Source: Bacteroidia bacterium
GTDB taxonomy: Bacteria; Bacteroidota; Bacteroidia; B-17B0; Aurantibacillaceae
Assembly (NCBI GenBank): GCA_026003255.1
Contig: BPGX01000004.1
Location: 1 to 64,000 of the forward strand
Reading direction: 5' to 3'
Length of the DNA stretch: 64,000 nucleotides
Positions 27,971 through 36,218 of the stretch are shown in pieces. Below the pieces are notes generated by a model. It searched no databases, had not been told where the DNA came from, and worked only from the letters and a program-made list of their open reading frames with translations. Within the stretch, counting starts at the first letter, position 1; each line of letters opens with the position of its first letter. Made by a program: the position numbers and the translations under genes.

Positions 27971-28426
27971 ATGAAAAAAATTATTGTAGCGTTTATTATG
28001 TTTTCATTGTTTTTTGTGGCATTTAGAGATAAAGACAAAGACCCGTTACATAAAAGGATTTTTAATACCAATATCACAGAAATAAAATCTGGAGTGCCAA
28101 CAAATAAAATTATGAAGGATGAGTTGGAATTCAAGGATGGAAAAGTTTTTAGTAATTTTTTAAATGATAAATTTAATGTAAGTTGGCTGAAATATGTAAT
28201 TGAAAAAGATACAAGTTATGTTGATTCTATTACAGAGGCACAAGTTCGTTATTTTGAAATAAAAGCATCCGTGAAAAATGAGGAAAAGGAGGAAACAACT
28301 CTATTTTGCAAAATAGAAAATGAAAATATTGAGGGAGAAATTAAAATTATGAAAAATGATAAACTCAAAAAACATTTTGAATTTTCAGGCAGTGAGAAAG
28401 CCACAAAGATTAAAGATAAAAAATGA
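27971..28426 (+). CDS. Small predicted secreted protein, unknown function
   Basis: 151 residues from the ATG at 27971; an in-frame TTG 9 bases earlier is less likely. I do not recognise it. Visible: an N-terminal signal or anchor segment ([15 protein letters not shown]) and a lysine- and glutamate-rich body, with a predicted beta-rich stretch around [25 protein letters not shown]. It ends in a basic tail. The stop is 40 bases before msrA, so the two may be cotranscribed. Confidence 0.55.
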   Translation: MKKIIVAFIMFSLFFVAFRDKDKDPLHKRIFNTNITEIKSGVPTNKIMKDELEFKDGKVFSNFLNDKFNVSWLKYVIEKDTSYVDSITEAQVRYFEIKASVKNEEKEETTLFCKIENENIEGEIKIMKNDKLKKHFEFSGSEKATKIKDKK

Positions 28427-28466
28427 AATTATCAAATATTGGTTCATATTATTAATTTTAAATACA

Positions 28467-29018
28467 ATGGATGCACAGATAAAAAAAACTGAAACTGCTA
28501 CATTTGGAATGGGTTGTTTTTGGTGTACAGAAGCCATTTTTCAAGAGTTGAAAGGAGTAATTAGTGTAATGCCTGGCTATGCTGGTGGACACGTTCCTAA
28601 TCCTACTTATGAAGAAGTATGTGCAGGAAATACTGGCCACACTGAGGTAGCACAAATTCAATACGATCCACTAAAGATTACTTTTGAAGAACTATTAGAG
28701 GTTTTTTTTAAGGTTCATGATCCCACTACATTAAACAGACAGGGTGAGGATGTGGGATTTCAATACCGTTCTGTGATTTTTTATCATAATGAACATCAAA
28801 AACAAGTCGCAGAAAAAATTATTCAGGAATTAAATCAACAAAATGTTTTCGGGAAACCAGTAGTTACTGCGGTAGAACCGTTCAAGAATTTTTATCCGGC
28901 AGAAGATTATCATAAGAATTATTTTCGTTTAAATTCAAATAAACCATATTGTCAATTGGTCATTAAGCCAAAAGTTGAAAAGTTTGAGAAAATATTTAAA
29001 GACAAATTGAAGAAATAA
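28467..29018 (+). CDS. msrA: Peptide-methionine (S)-S-oxide reductase MsrA
   Basis: 183 residues from [19 protein letters not shown]. The frame is open further upstream, but that part overlaps the preceding gene and adds nonhomologous sequence. Reduces methionine-S-sulfoxide in proteins. The catalytic cysteine is Cys17 in [29 protein letters not shown] and [19 protein letters not shown] are family signatures. There is no fused MsrB domain. The gene sits convergent to folA with a 14-base gap. Confidence 0.94.
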   Translation: MDAQIKKTETATFGMGCFWCTEAIFQELKGVISVMPGYAGGHVPNPTYEEVCAGNTGHTEVAQIQYDPLKITFEELLEVFFKVHDPTTLNRQGEDVGFQYRSVIFYHNEHQKQVAEKIIQELNQQNVFGKPVVTAVEPFKNFYPAEDYHKNYFRLNSNKPYCQLVIKPKVEKFEKIFKDKLKK

Positions 29019-29032
29019 TTTTTGTAGAACTT

Positions 29033-29518
29033 TTACTTTCGTTTCCAAACCTGAAATTCAAAGGGGTAAGAATGTTTTTCATCTGCAGGATGAAATGTTT
29101 TTTCAACTAACACAAAATCCTTTTCAAAAGAAGGAAAGAAAGCATCGGCACTGAAAGAATGGTGAATTAAAGTTCTTTGAATTTCATTAATGTAAGAGTA
29201 AAACAATTGATAAATTTGACCACCACCAATGATAAAAATTTTTTTATCTGAAAATTTTTGTGGAATTTCCTTCAATAATTTTTCGTAATCATTATACATT
29301 ATTATATCGGGATGTTTGAAATTTGTAGAAGAAGTAAGTACAATATTTGTTCTGTTAGGCAGAGGTTTGCCAATGCTTTCAAAGGTTTTTCGTCCCATGA
29401 CAACGACATGCCCAATAGTTAGTTGTTTAAATCGTTTTAAATCATCAGGCAAATGACATAGTAATTGGTTATTGTTACCAATTCCATTATTTAAATCAGT
29501 CGCAACGATAGCAATCAT
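29033..29518 (-). CDS. folA: Dihydrofolate reductase
   Basis: 161 residues. Regenerates tetrahydrofolate from dihydrofolate with NADPH, the partner reaction of ThyA (0.7-1.5 kb). Seen: IAIVATDLNNGIGNNNQL, LPDDLKRFKQLT, the NADPH-binding VVMGRKTFESIGKPLPNR and FIIGGGQIYQLF. It lies 10 bases downstream of a lipoprotein gene on the same strand and is probably cotranscribed with it. Confidence 0.95.
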   Translation of the reverse strand: MIAIVATDLNNGIGNNNQLLCHLPDDLKRFKQLTIGHVVVMGRKTFESIGKPLPNRTNIVLTSSTNFKHPDIIMYNDYEKLLKEIPQKFSDKKIFIIGGGQIYQLFYSYINEIQRTLIHHSFSADAFFPSFEKDFVLVEKTFHPADEKHSYPFEFQVWKRK

Positions 29519-29528
29519 GAAAAAAAGA

Positions 29529-30644
29529 TTAGTTACATGTGGATGATGGGGTTCCGTCGTAATTGAGAAATCTTAAATTACAAAATGGCTTAGTCGTTGC
29601 TAAAAAGGAAATAAAAGAATTAGAAGGATGTTTACTTACATGGATTCTGGAACGGGCAGCAAATATACCAACAGCGCCATTTGAGATATTACTATAAATT
29701 GGTTTATCTTGTGCAACAGAACTTGATGGAATATTGGATTGTAAGAATACGTAATAATCGTAATTGGCAGCATAAATGATATAATCAAATTTGACAATTC
29801 TTCTGAAGAGGATATTAGGGTCATTGTCGTTATTCAAAATATAAAGATAAAAACTATTGAGTAGTTGATTGGAAGTATATGTGAATTTCAGAGTTTCTCC
29901 ACCATTAAGTGTATTTGAAAAAATCGGTGTATATCTATTTACAGCAATTTTTGGTACAATACTTTTATCTATCATAGAGTCAATATAATGCATTTGAATA
30001 TAAAGTTCATACATATAAGCGCCGGGTTCGCTATTAAAACGAACGTCTCTTTCAATTGTAAGATTGCTTAAATCAAGATAATAGTAGGGTGGATTATTCG
30101 GATTGGGGGGCACTGGGTAATAAGGAGGTGCTAAAGGTTGAGTAAAGCCGGGTTTTACACTATCTATCATTGTTGTAGAAGCAGTAAAGGTGACATTAGT
30201 TTTAGTGTCTTTAATGTATAATTCATAAGTGCCAGAAGGGTATATTTTTTGGTTGGTATAATAATATCTTTGTTCTTTATTAAATGTTCCAGATTGTGTG
30301 TAGATTACCGTATCTCTCAAAAATAATTCCATAATTGAAGATGAAACTACTACTGGGGCATAACTTCCATTTACTTTGCGTTTAAGAGAAACTTGTAATT
30401 GTCCTGCTGGAAAGTTGATAGAATCTTTATTTTGAGCCATGTCATAAGCGTTGCCTTCACCGGCAAATACCTTATTAATGCGAATGAATTGATATTGTTC
30501 TTGAGGATTTAATATCGCATAAACGCTCACTAATTCCTTGTAAGGTGCAAGGATATTAAGTTTGTTTTTACAGGAGTTTATCATAAGAGTTAGTGAAAAC
30601 AGTATAAATACTCCAAACCAAAAAAGTACTTTTGTTTTTTTCAT
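29529..30644 (-). CDS. Predicted lipoprotein, DUF4249-like
   Basis: 371 residues from MKKTKVLFWFGVF at 30644; the longer frame to 30677 starts upstream of the promoter element. Lipoprotein signal with lipobox LMINSC. The body is beta-rich, with the layout of DUF4249 proteins: VSVYAILNPQEQYQFIRINK near the N-terminus, SGTYELYIKD mid-protein and GAVGIFAARS near the C-terminus. A proline-rich insert (PPYYPVPPNPNNPP) lies around residue 190. DUF4249 proteins are often linked to TonB-dependent receptors; none is nearby here. Family assignment is moderate. Confidence 0.6.
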   Translation of the reverse strand: MKKTKVLFWFGVFILFSLTLMINSCKNKLNILAPYKELVSVYAILNPQEQYQFIRINKVFAGEGNAYDMAQNKDSINFPAGQLQVSLKRKVNGSYAPVVVSSSIMELFLRDTVIYTQSGTFNKEQRYYYTNQKIYPSGTYELYIKDTKTNVTFTASTTMIDSVKPGFTQPLAPPYYPVPPNPNNPPYYYLDLSNLTIERDVRFNSEPGAYMYELYIQMHYIDSMIDKSIVPKIAVNRYTPIFSNTLNGGETLKFTYTSNQLLNSFYLYILNNDNDPNILFRRIVKFDYIIYAANYDYYVFLQSNIPSSSVAQDKPIYSNISNGAVGIFAARSRIHVSKHPSNSFISFLATTKPFCNLRFLNYDGTPSSTCN

Positions 30645-30653
30645 TTTTTGAGG

Positions 30654-30661
30654 CAAATATA
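30654..30661 (-). promoter_or_regulatory. -7 promoter element (TATATTTG) of the lipoprotein-folA transcript
   Basis: Exact TAnnTTTG on the coding strand, ending 10 bases before the ATG at 30644. Confidence 0.55.
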
Positions 30662-30691
30662 GTTTATTTTGAATCACGATGATTTTGATGG

Positions 30692-32818
30692 TTAGACGTT
30701 AAAGTTTTCAAATAAATAAGTGAGAAGTTTCTTTGCTGAAACAACATTTGAGGTACCGGGACCAAATATGAACTTCACACCACTATTATAAAGAAAATCG
30801 TAATCTTGTGGAGGAATAACTCCGCCAGCTACTACAACAATATCGTCTCTTTTGTATTTTTTGAGTTCCTGTATCACTTGAGGAACAAGCGTTTTGTGTC
30901 CACCGGCCAAACTTGAAATGGCTAATACATGCACATCGTTTTCAATGGCTTGTTTAACGGCTTCTTCTGGAGTTTGAAAAAGTGGGCCTAAATCGACATC
31001 AAATCCCATATCGGCATAAGCAGTGGCTACTACTTTAGCTCCACGGTCGTGGCCATCCTGACCAAGTTTAGCAATCATAATGCGAGGGCGTCGTCCGGCT
31101 TGAAGTGCAAATTTGTCGGACATTTCTCTGATTTCCTGTATTTCAGATTTGTTGTCAGAAGCTTTCATATATACGCCAGTTAAAGTATTGGGTCGTGCCT
31201 GGTATCTTCCATACACTTCTTCTAATGCATAAGAGATTTCACCGAGCGTGGCTCTTTGTCTTGCAGCGATAATGGCTAATTCTAATAAATTGCCTTTACC
31301 AGTTGCGGCTGCATTGGTGAGGTTATTCAACGCTTCTTCCACTGCTTGTTGATTTCGTTCTTTTTTTATTTTGTTGAGTCGTGCAATTTGTTGTTCTCTT
31401 ACTTTTGTGTTATCTACTTCTAAAATATCTATCTTGGTTTCTTCTTCAATAATGTAATCGTTTACTCCAACAATAATATCTTTTTTACTATCAATTCTTG
31501 CTTGTTTGGCGGCCGATGCTTCTTCAATCCGTCGTTGAGGTAGCCCCTCCATGATAGCTTTGGTCATTCCACCGAGTTGTTCTATTTCCTGAATCAATTG
31601 CCATGCTTTGTGAGCAAGATGATGTGTAAGATATTCTAAATAATAAGAACCGCCCCAGGGATCGATTACTTTTGTGATGTTCAATTCATTTTGAAGAATG
31701 AGTTGAGTGTTTCGTGCGATGCGGGCACTGAACTCGGATGGTAATGCTAATGCTTCGTCTAAGGAATTGGTATGTAAACTTTGAGTGTGACCTAATACAG
31801 CAGCGAGTGCTTCAATGGTGGTGCGAGCAACATTATTAAAGGGGTCTTGGGCAGTTAAGCTCCAACCACTTGTTTGACAGTGTGTGCGTAATGCCATTGA
31901 CTTTTCGTTCTTGGGGTTGAATTGTTTGACAAGTTTAGCCCATATCATTCTGGCTGCGCGCATTTTGGCTATTTCAACAAAATAATTCATTCCGATGCCC
32001 CAGAAGAAAGAGAGACGAGGTGCAAAGTCATCAATACTTAAACCTGCCTTTAATCCAGTTCGAATGTATTCAAGTCCATCGGCGAGCGTATAAGCCATTT
32101 CAATATCTGCCGTGGCACCTGCTTCCTGCATGTGATAGCCACTAATAGAAATGGAATTAAACTTTGGCATGTATTTGGCAGTGTAAGAAAATATATCACC
32201 GATAATTTTCATTGAGGGTTCGGGAGGATAAATGTATGTGTTGCGTACCATGAATTCTTTGAGAATATCGTTCTGTATGGTGCCACTTAATTGTTCTTGT
32301 TTTACGCCTTGTTCCTCGGCGGCAACAATGTAGAAAGCCATAATAGGTAAGACAGCGCCGTTCATAGTCATGGATACACTCATCTGATCCAATGGAATCT
32401 GGTCAAATAAGATTTTCATATCTTCAACAGTATCTATGGCTACGCCTGCTTTTCCAACATCTCCTACAACTCTTGGATGATCGCTATCGTAACCCCTGTG
32501 AGTAGCCAGGTCAAAAGCCACGGATAGACCTTTCTGACCAGCGGCTAAGTTTTTTCTATAAAACGCATTGCTTTCTTCGGCAGTACTGAATCCTGCGTAT
32601 TGACGAATTGTCCATGGATTTTTAACATACATGCTGGAATAAGGACCTCTCAAAAAGGGCGGAATGCCTGCTGCAAAGTGCTGATGTTCGGCATCTTTAA
32701 TGTCTTCTGGTGTAAAAAAATTTTTTATTTTAATACCTTCTGCAAATTCAAAAATAAATTCATTTTTGAGATGACTTTCTGGTTTATAATTCACTTTCTC
32801 TGAAAATTGTTTTCTCAT
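30692..32818 (-). CDS. mutB: Methylmalonyl-CoA mutase, large (catalytic) subunit
   Basis: 708 residues. Interconverts methylmalonyl-CoA and succinyl-CoA with adenosylcobalamin. The N-terminal TIM barrel binds substrate ([54 protein letters not shown]). The C-terminal cobalamin-binding domain has the histidine ligand in [20 protein letters not shown], followed by FQTPEEA and [12 protein letters not shown]. It is cotranscribed with mutA (27-base gap). It can run either way: propionate production from succinate, or entry of odd-chain and branched-chain carbon. Confidence 0.97.
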   Translation of the reverse strand: MRKQFSEKVNYKPESHLKNEFIFEFAEGIKIKNFFTPEDIKDAEHQHFAAGIPPFLRGPYSSMYVKNPWTIRQYAGFSTAEESNAFYRKNLAAGQKGLSVAFDLATHRGYDSDHPRVVGDVGKAGVAIDTVEDMKILFDQIPLDQMSVSMTMNGAVLPIMAFYIVAAEEQGVKQEQLSGTIQNDILKEFMVRNTYIYPPEPSMKIIGDIFSYTAKYMPKFNSISISGYHMQEAGATADIEMAYTLADGLEYIRTGLKAGLSIDDFAPRLSFFWGIGMNYFVEIAKMRAARMIWAKLVKQFNPKNEKSMALRTHCQTSGWSLTAQDPFNNVARTTIEALAAVLGHTQSLHTNSLDEALALPSEFSARIARNTQLILQNELNITKVIDPWGGSYYLEYLTHHLAHKAWQLIQEIEQLGGMTKAIMEGLPQRRIEEASAAKQARIDSKKDIIVGVNDYIIEEETKIDILEVDNTKVREQQIARLNKIKKERNQQAVEEALNNLTNAAATGKGNLLELAIIAARQRATLGEISYALEEVYGRYQARPNTLTGVYMKASDNKSEIQEIREMSDKFALQAGRRPRIMIAKLGQDGHDRGAKVVATAYADMGFDVDLGPLFQTPEEAVKQAIENDVHVLAISSLAGGHKTLVPQVIQELKKYKRDDIVVVAGGVIPPQDYDFLYNSGVKFIFGPGTSNVVSAKKLLTYLFENFNV

Positions 32819-32845
32819 AATAAAGTAATTTTATACTACTTCAAT

Positions 32846-34216
32846 TTAATTCAATGTATGTTGGAGATGTTCTTTTTCAAATTTTTCTTCAAAATATTCG
32901 GCAAATCTTCTGGGCTTGAGAGATACAGAATTGTTTATGGAATGTTTGTAGAATGTTTTTGATAGTTTTTCTTGCTTCGGATTGGGATATTTATTAACTC
33001 CAATTAAAATGGATTGATTGTTGATATAATTTTGGAGTTGTTTTTCAAACTCAAGAGCGATTTCATTTTGTATAGAAGCATTTTCAAGACAAGAAACAAG
33101 TCCGTTACTTTTTTCGATTTGAAGAAATTTTTGATAAGCAGCATTGGTTAATTCTTTCGTATAGTTTTCTGTGAAGTAGTTGCCCACCGAAACATCCGCT
33201 ACTTTATTCAAGAAACTTTCTTCTTTCATTATGAGTAATTGATTGCGTGCCATTCTCAAGGAAAAATCAGATATTTTTTGAAAGGGATAATCATAAGGAA
33301 GGATGCTGATGCTGTTTGCACCACCAAATATTGCGCTTATAGCTTCTGTTGTTGTACGAATTAAGTTGTTGTATATATCCAGATAACTTTTATTAATTAA
33401 TGTGGTTTGAGCATGGATGTGAATAGATGCAGAATGATTGTATTCTTTCAATAGATGTTGAACTAAGATGCCTAAAGATCTTAGTTTAGAGATTTCGCTA
33501 AAAAATGAATGACCGATGGATACTTGTATATGTATGTGTTTATATTGTTTTAAACTATTGTTTTGTTCTAAATAAAAAAGGTATTCATTGAGATGAGAGA
33601 GGGTGTATGCTAATTCTTGTGTGATGTTAGCGCCGCTTTCTTTATATAAAGTAGCGTTTACGGGAATGTGATTAAATTGATTCAAAATTTTAAAGTCGTC
33701 TTGATGAGAGGAGTAGTGCCATTCACCAAAGTATTCAAATAAGTAAATAGGATCTAAGTTGATAAAACAAAGTTTTTGTTGAGTAGTAGGATTGATGGAA
33801 AAATAAACTTCTTTGTATTTTTCTAATAAATCTAATGCATCAAAAGAGATATTGAGATTGGAATATATGTGTGGAAGAGAGATATTATTAAATATCTCGG
33901 TGAAATTATGATTTTTAAAGAAGGTCATGTTAATCCCTGATGAACCGCCATTGAGGGATTTTAGAAGATGCTCATTAAGTTCTTCATCAGAATGATGTGA
34001 AGTGGGAAGAAATTGAACAATTTCCCAATTGGTATGATTGAATAAAGTGGGAAGTGGATTTTCATTCAGGTCTTCAATGGTATAGAATGGTTTAATGGTA
34101 AGCTGTTCGTCAGTTTTCCAGAGTAATTCTGAAATAGATTCAATTTTTAGGTCTTTCAAAATTTTTTCTTCCCATTCCTTTGCGGAGACAGGTTTGAATT
34201 CAGAAAAGATTTTCAT
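32846..34216 (-). CDS. mutA: Methylmalonyl-CoA mutase, small subunit
   Basis: 456 residues, shorter than proteobacterial or actinobacterial MutA (about 600) and ending before a cobalamin-binding domain. The degenerate barrel retains FSEFKPVSAKEWEEKI at the N-terminus, the EAISAIFGGANSISILPYD segment and FSLRMARNQLLIMKEESFLNKV. The small subunit stabilises the heterodimer but is not catalytic. It is encoded directly upstream of mutB and 11 bases downstream of the DUF7935-type gene. Sequence is clearly less conserved than mutB, as usual. Confidence 0.92.
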   Translation of the reverse strand: MKIFSEFKPVSAKEWEEKILKDLKIESISELLWKTDEQLTIKPFYTIEDLNENPLPTLFNHTNWEIVQFLPTSHHSDEELNEHLLKSLNGGSSGINMTFFKNHNFTEIFNNISLPHIYSNLNISFDALDLLEKYKEVYFSINPTTQQKLCFINLDPIYLFEYFGEWHYSSHQDDFKILNQFNHIPVNATLYKESGANITQELAYTLSHLNEYLFYLEQNNSLKQYKHIHIQVSIGHSFFSEISKLRSLGILVQHLLKEYNHSASIHIHAQTTLINKSYLDIYNNLIRTTTEAISAIFGGANSISILPYDYPFQKISDFSLRMARNQLLIMKEESFLNKVADVSVGNYFTENYTKELTNAAYQKFLQIEKSNGLVSCLENASIQNEIALEFEKQLQNYINNQSILIGVNKYPNPKQEKLSKTFYKHSINNSVSLKPRRFAEYFEEKFEKEHLQHTLN

Positions 34217-34227
34217 ATATTAAATTT

Positions 34228-34752
34228 TTATAGGAATTGAGCGGCTTCTTTTTTAAGATATTCAAGGGCAATTTCGTGAGGTAATTTTTTGTCAATAGAA
34301 CTAACAGCATTGATAATAGTTAATGATAACTCATTACTAGAGTTTTCGGGAGCTACTTTTGAATAAGCGATATTGATAAGTTTAATAGTTTCTTCTTTAG
34401 CTGTTTTAATGAGCTCCCATGCGCCATTGGAGATAAAAAGTTGTTGTGAAAGATTGTGTTCGTATTCTTGTTTGATGTTTTGTATAAGCGCATGATAAAG
34501 TTGTTTGTTGGTCATATTGTGTTTATTAACTCTCAGTACTAATGAATTTGGATTAAGTCGTTCTAAAAAAATTACCATTCGTTCATACGCCTGCACTTTC
34601 ATGGGTGTAACATGGCTAATTATCTGTTTTCGTATTTCGGCTTCTCTTCTTTTCTCTTCAGATTTAATAAATTCGCGAATAATAAAATAAATTACTCCGG
34701 CTGTTAATAATGATGGCAATACTATTTGTAGCAACTGAATCCATGCACTCAT
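34228..34752 (-). CDS. Conserved membrane-anchored protein linked to methylmalonyl-CoA mutase (DUF7935-type)
   Basis: 174 residues: one N-terminal transmembrane helix (about 5-26, LQIVLPSLLTAGVIYFIIRE), then a cytosolic helical region. That region contains PMKVQAYERMVIFLERLNPN, a centre I recall from a Bacteroidota family that sits just upstream of mutA in many genomes. It is the first gene of the mutA-mutB operon. The conserved pairing suggests a role in mutase assembly, localisation or cobalamin handling, but no catalytic motif is visible and the function is unknown. Confidence 0.7.
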   Translation of the reverse strand: MSAWIQLLQIVLPSLLTAGVIYFIIREFIKSEEKRREAEIRKQIISHVTPMKVQAYERMVIFLERLNPNSLVLRVNKHNMTNKQLYHALIQNIKQEYEHNLSQQLFISNGAWELIKTAKEETIKLINIAYSKVAPENSSNELSLTIINAVSSIDKKLPHEIALEYLKKEAAQFL

Positions 34753-34967
34753 AAAAATTTTTGCTGAAATTTACGAATAATATGAGAAATATGGGATGAG
34801 TTATGGAATAATGCAGGATATTAACTGGATTATGAAATAAATTAACCCAAATTATACATTAAAAAATTAGTATTCTTATACATTGCTTTATTTTATTGAG
34901 ATTTCAACAAAAATAAGCGTCACTAATTTGGTTTTAATTAATTTCATTCTTAATTTATTTAAAACAT

Positions 34968-35085
34968 GAAGCACGCGAAGTTTTTTCACAAAGCACACAA
35001 AGCATTTTTCACTTGAAATTGTTTCAGAACTTTGTGAACTTTGATTATTTCATTGTGTTCTTGGTGTTTAAAATACAAAGATTTT
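34968..35085. repeat. Degenerate CACAAAG-type imperfect inverted repeat
   Basis: The left arm carries GAAGCACGCGAAG and CACAAAGCACACAAAGC. The right arm carries CTTTGTGAACTTTG and TTGTGTTCTTGGTGTTT, roughly its reverse complement. Such AAAG/CACA repeats recur in intergenic DNA of many Bacteroidota; this copy looks decayed. The gene-free region 34753-35584 also holds the transposase remnant, MITE-like element and another degenerate repeat listed separately; 34753-34967 shows nothing recognisable. Confidence 0.45.
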
Positions 35086-35132
35086 ACAAGTAAATTCAAA
35101 TTTCATTAATCCTATTTCATGATTTGAGATTA

Positions 35133-35301
35133 ATGAAAATCGTAAAAAAAGGTGATTCCTTTAATAGATGGTACGAGAATGCTGTGAAATTGAATATAGA
35201 GCCGATGAAGAAAGTAGAGAATACTTTGAAGCATTTTAAGGAAAGGATTATAGGTATTGTGAAGTATAGGATAACAAATGTGTGAGCAGAACGGTTAAAT
35301 A
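35133..35301 (+). pseudogene. ISL3-family transposase remnant (C-terminal fragment)
   Basis: A 50-codon frame (35133-35285) reads FNRWYENAVKLNIEPMKKV then TLKHFKERIIGIVKYRITN. This resembles the ISL3 (IS204/IS1001/IS1165) C-terminal region, in which an arginine/TN motif is followed by AExxN. Reading past the TGA gives AERLNT, as expected for that motif, then the MITE-like element begins. No N-terminal or DDE part is present, so this is a decayed fragment. The assignment rests on motif memory. Confidence 0.45.
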
Positions 35302-35497
35302 CCTAAAATCCGCAAGTAATTTTTATGCACACTTCCAAAATCAAAGGTAGAAGTAGGATTAAGACACATTTTTCTAAAACTATAATGCACCAAAATGGTG
35401 CATATAACAAAATAACTTAATTTTATGAAATGTAGAATTAACAAGAGAACCAACAGGTTATAGAAAAATTTTTGTAATTTCACTTGCGGGTTTTAGG
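35302..35497. mobile_element. MITE-like element, 196 bp, with 16-bp terminal inverted repeats
   Basis: Left end CCTAAAATCCGCAAGT (35302-35317) and right end ACTTGCGGGTTTTAGG (35482-35497) are inverted repeats matching at 15 of 16 positions. The interior has no meaningful coding frame but contains a perfect 8-bp hairpin (ATGCACCA-AAA-TGGTGCAT, 35385-35403). Flanking AAAT (35297-35300 and 35498-35501) could be a target duplication, but the left copy is one base off the end, so this is weak. It immediately follows the transposase remnant. Confidence 0.55.
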
Positions 35498-35528
35498 AAA
35501 TCTTTCAACTAAATAATTGAAAAAAATT

Positions 35529-35573
35529 ATCCGTGCAAATCAGTCCCCATCTACGTCTTCTGTGTTCCACTAA
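35529..35573. repeat. Degenerate ATCCGTG-type intergenic repeat
   Basis: TATCCGTGCAAATCAGTCC followed by ATCTACGTCTTCTGTGTTCC shows the loose 10-12-base periodicity of ATC-GTG repeats that I recall from intergenic regions in this phylum. No coding frame. Low-confidence family label. Confidence 0.3.
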
Positions 35574-35616
35574 ACTCAACAAAATTATAAACTCAAAGCT
35601 CTCAACTCTCTCTTCG

Positions 35617-35700
35617 TACCCGAGGCGGGACTCGAACCCGCAATCCTTTGCAGGAACTGGTTTTTGAGACCAGCGCGTCTACCAATTCCGCCACCCGGGC
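35617..35700 (-). tRNA. tRNA-Leu (CAA)
   Basis: 84-nt class II tRNA with a long variable arm. Acceptor GCCCGGG pairs with CTCGGGT (two G-T pairs). Anticodon loop CTCAAAA gives CAA (reads UUG). T-arm GCGGG-TTCGAGT-CCCGC, discriminator A; CCA is not encoded. Last of four tRNAs read leftward. Confidence 0.95.
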
Positions 35701-35731
35701 AAATTAGTTCAACTCGTTCAAACAATCCGCG

Positions 35732-35818
35732 TACCCGGGGCGGGACTTGAACCCGCACGGCATTGTTAGTGCCACAGGATTTTAAGTCCTGCGTGTCTAC
35801 CAATTCCACCACCCAGGC
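35732..35818 (-). tRNA. tRNA-Leu (TAA)
   Basis: 87-nt class II tRNA. Acceptor starts GCCTGGG; anticodon loop CTTAAAA gives TAA (reads UUA/UUG, a major codon in this AT-rich genome). Long variable arm TGGCACTAACAATGCCG, T-loop TTCAAGT, discriminator A. CCA is not encoded. Confidence 0.95.
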
Positions 35819-35878
35819 AACTTCATTTTGTGAAATTAAAAACCCCCTACCTTAATGCAACTACTCCACAAAACAATG

Positions 35879-35951
35879 AGCGGGAAACGGGACTCGAACC
35901 CGCGACCCTCACCTTGGCAAGGTGATGCTCTACCAACTGAGCTACTCCCGC
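35879..35951 (-). tRNA. tRNA-Gly (GCC)
   Basis: 73-nt cloverleaf. Acceptor GCGGGAG/TTCCCGC, D-arm AGCTCAGTTGGTAGAGC, anticodon loop TTGCCAA (GCC, reads GGU/GGC), T-arm GCGGG-TTCGAGT-CCCGT, discriminator T. Nearly identical to the Gly(CCC) gene 103 bases upstream. Confidence 0.95.
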
Positions 35952-36054
35952 ATTGTCAAAGTACTTTCAAAACCGCTGCAAATATACACACATTTCTTCC
36001 GATTTTCCAAATTTATTTTTTCTATTGACCTCTTTTTCTTATTTCCTACTAACG

Positions 36055-36127
36055 AGCGGGAAACGGGACTCGAATCCGCGACCCTCACTTTGGGAAAGTG
36101 ATGCTCTACCAACTGAGCTATTCCCGC
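36055..36127 (-). tRNA. tRNA-Gly (CCC)
   Basis: 73-nt cloverleaf, same body as the Gly(GCC) gene. Anticodon loop TTCCCAA gives CCC (reads GGG). Acceptor GCGGGAA/TTCCCGC is fully paired. The T-stem reads GCGGA-TTCGAGT-CCCGT, so the nearly invariant G53-C61 pair is A53 opposite C61. First gene of the leftward tRNA array. Confidence 0.88.
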
Positions 36128-36149
36128 AACCATTTTCTAAAAAGCGTAA

Positions 36150-36157
36150 CAAAATTA
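36150..36157 (-). promoter_or_regulatory. -7 promoter element (TAATTTTG) of the tRNA array
   Basis: Exact TAnnTTTG on the minus strand, 22 bases before the 5' end of tRNA-Gly(CCC). Divergent from the promoter of the TPR gene about 45 bases away. Confidence 0.5.
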
Positions 36158-36199
36158 CAAAATCTTTTAGTGTAATAATAACACTATAAAATTTTAATG

Positions 36200-36207
36200 T
36201 ATTTTTG
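36200..36207 (+). promoter_or_regulatory. -7 promoter element (TATTTTTG) of the TPR-PorE-like operon
   Basis: Exact TAnnTTTG ending 12 bases before the ATG at 36219. It decides the start: the longer frame begins with a GTG that overlaps this element. Confidence 0.6.
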
Positions 36208-36218
36208 TGCAAAAAAAT

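Noticed and set aside
35302-35497. CRISPR-like or attachment-site interpretation of the repeat next to the tRNAs
   Set aside because: Only one inverted pair, no direct repeats with spacers, no integrase, and no duplicated tRNA 3' end.
35585-35812. Open frame across the two leucine tRNAs on the minus strand
   Set aside because: Lies over structured tRNA sequence; the protein is a translation of tRNA genes, a common false call.
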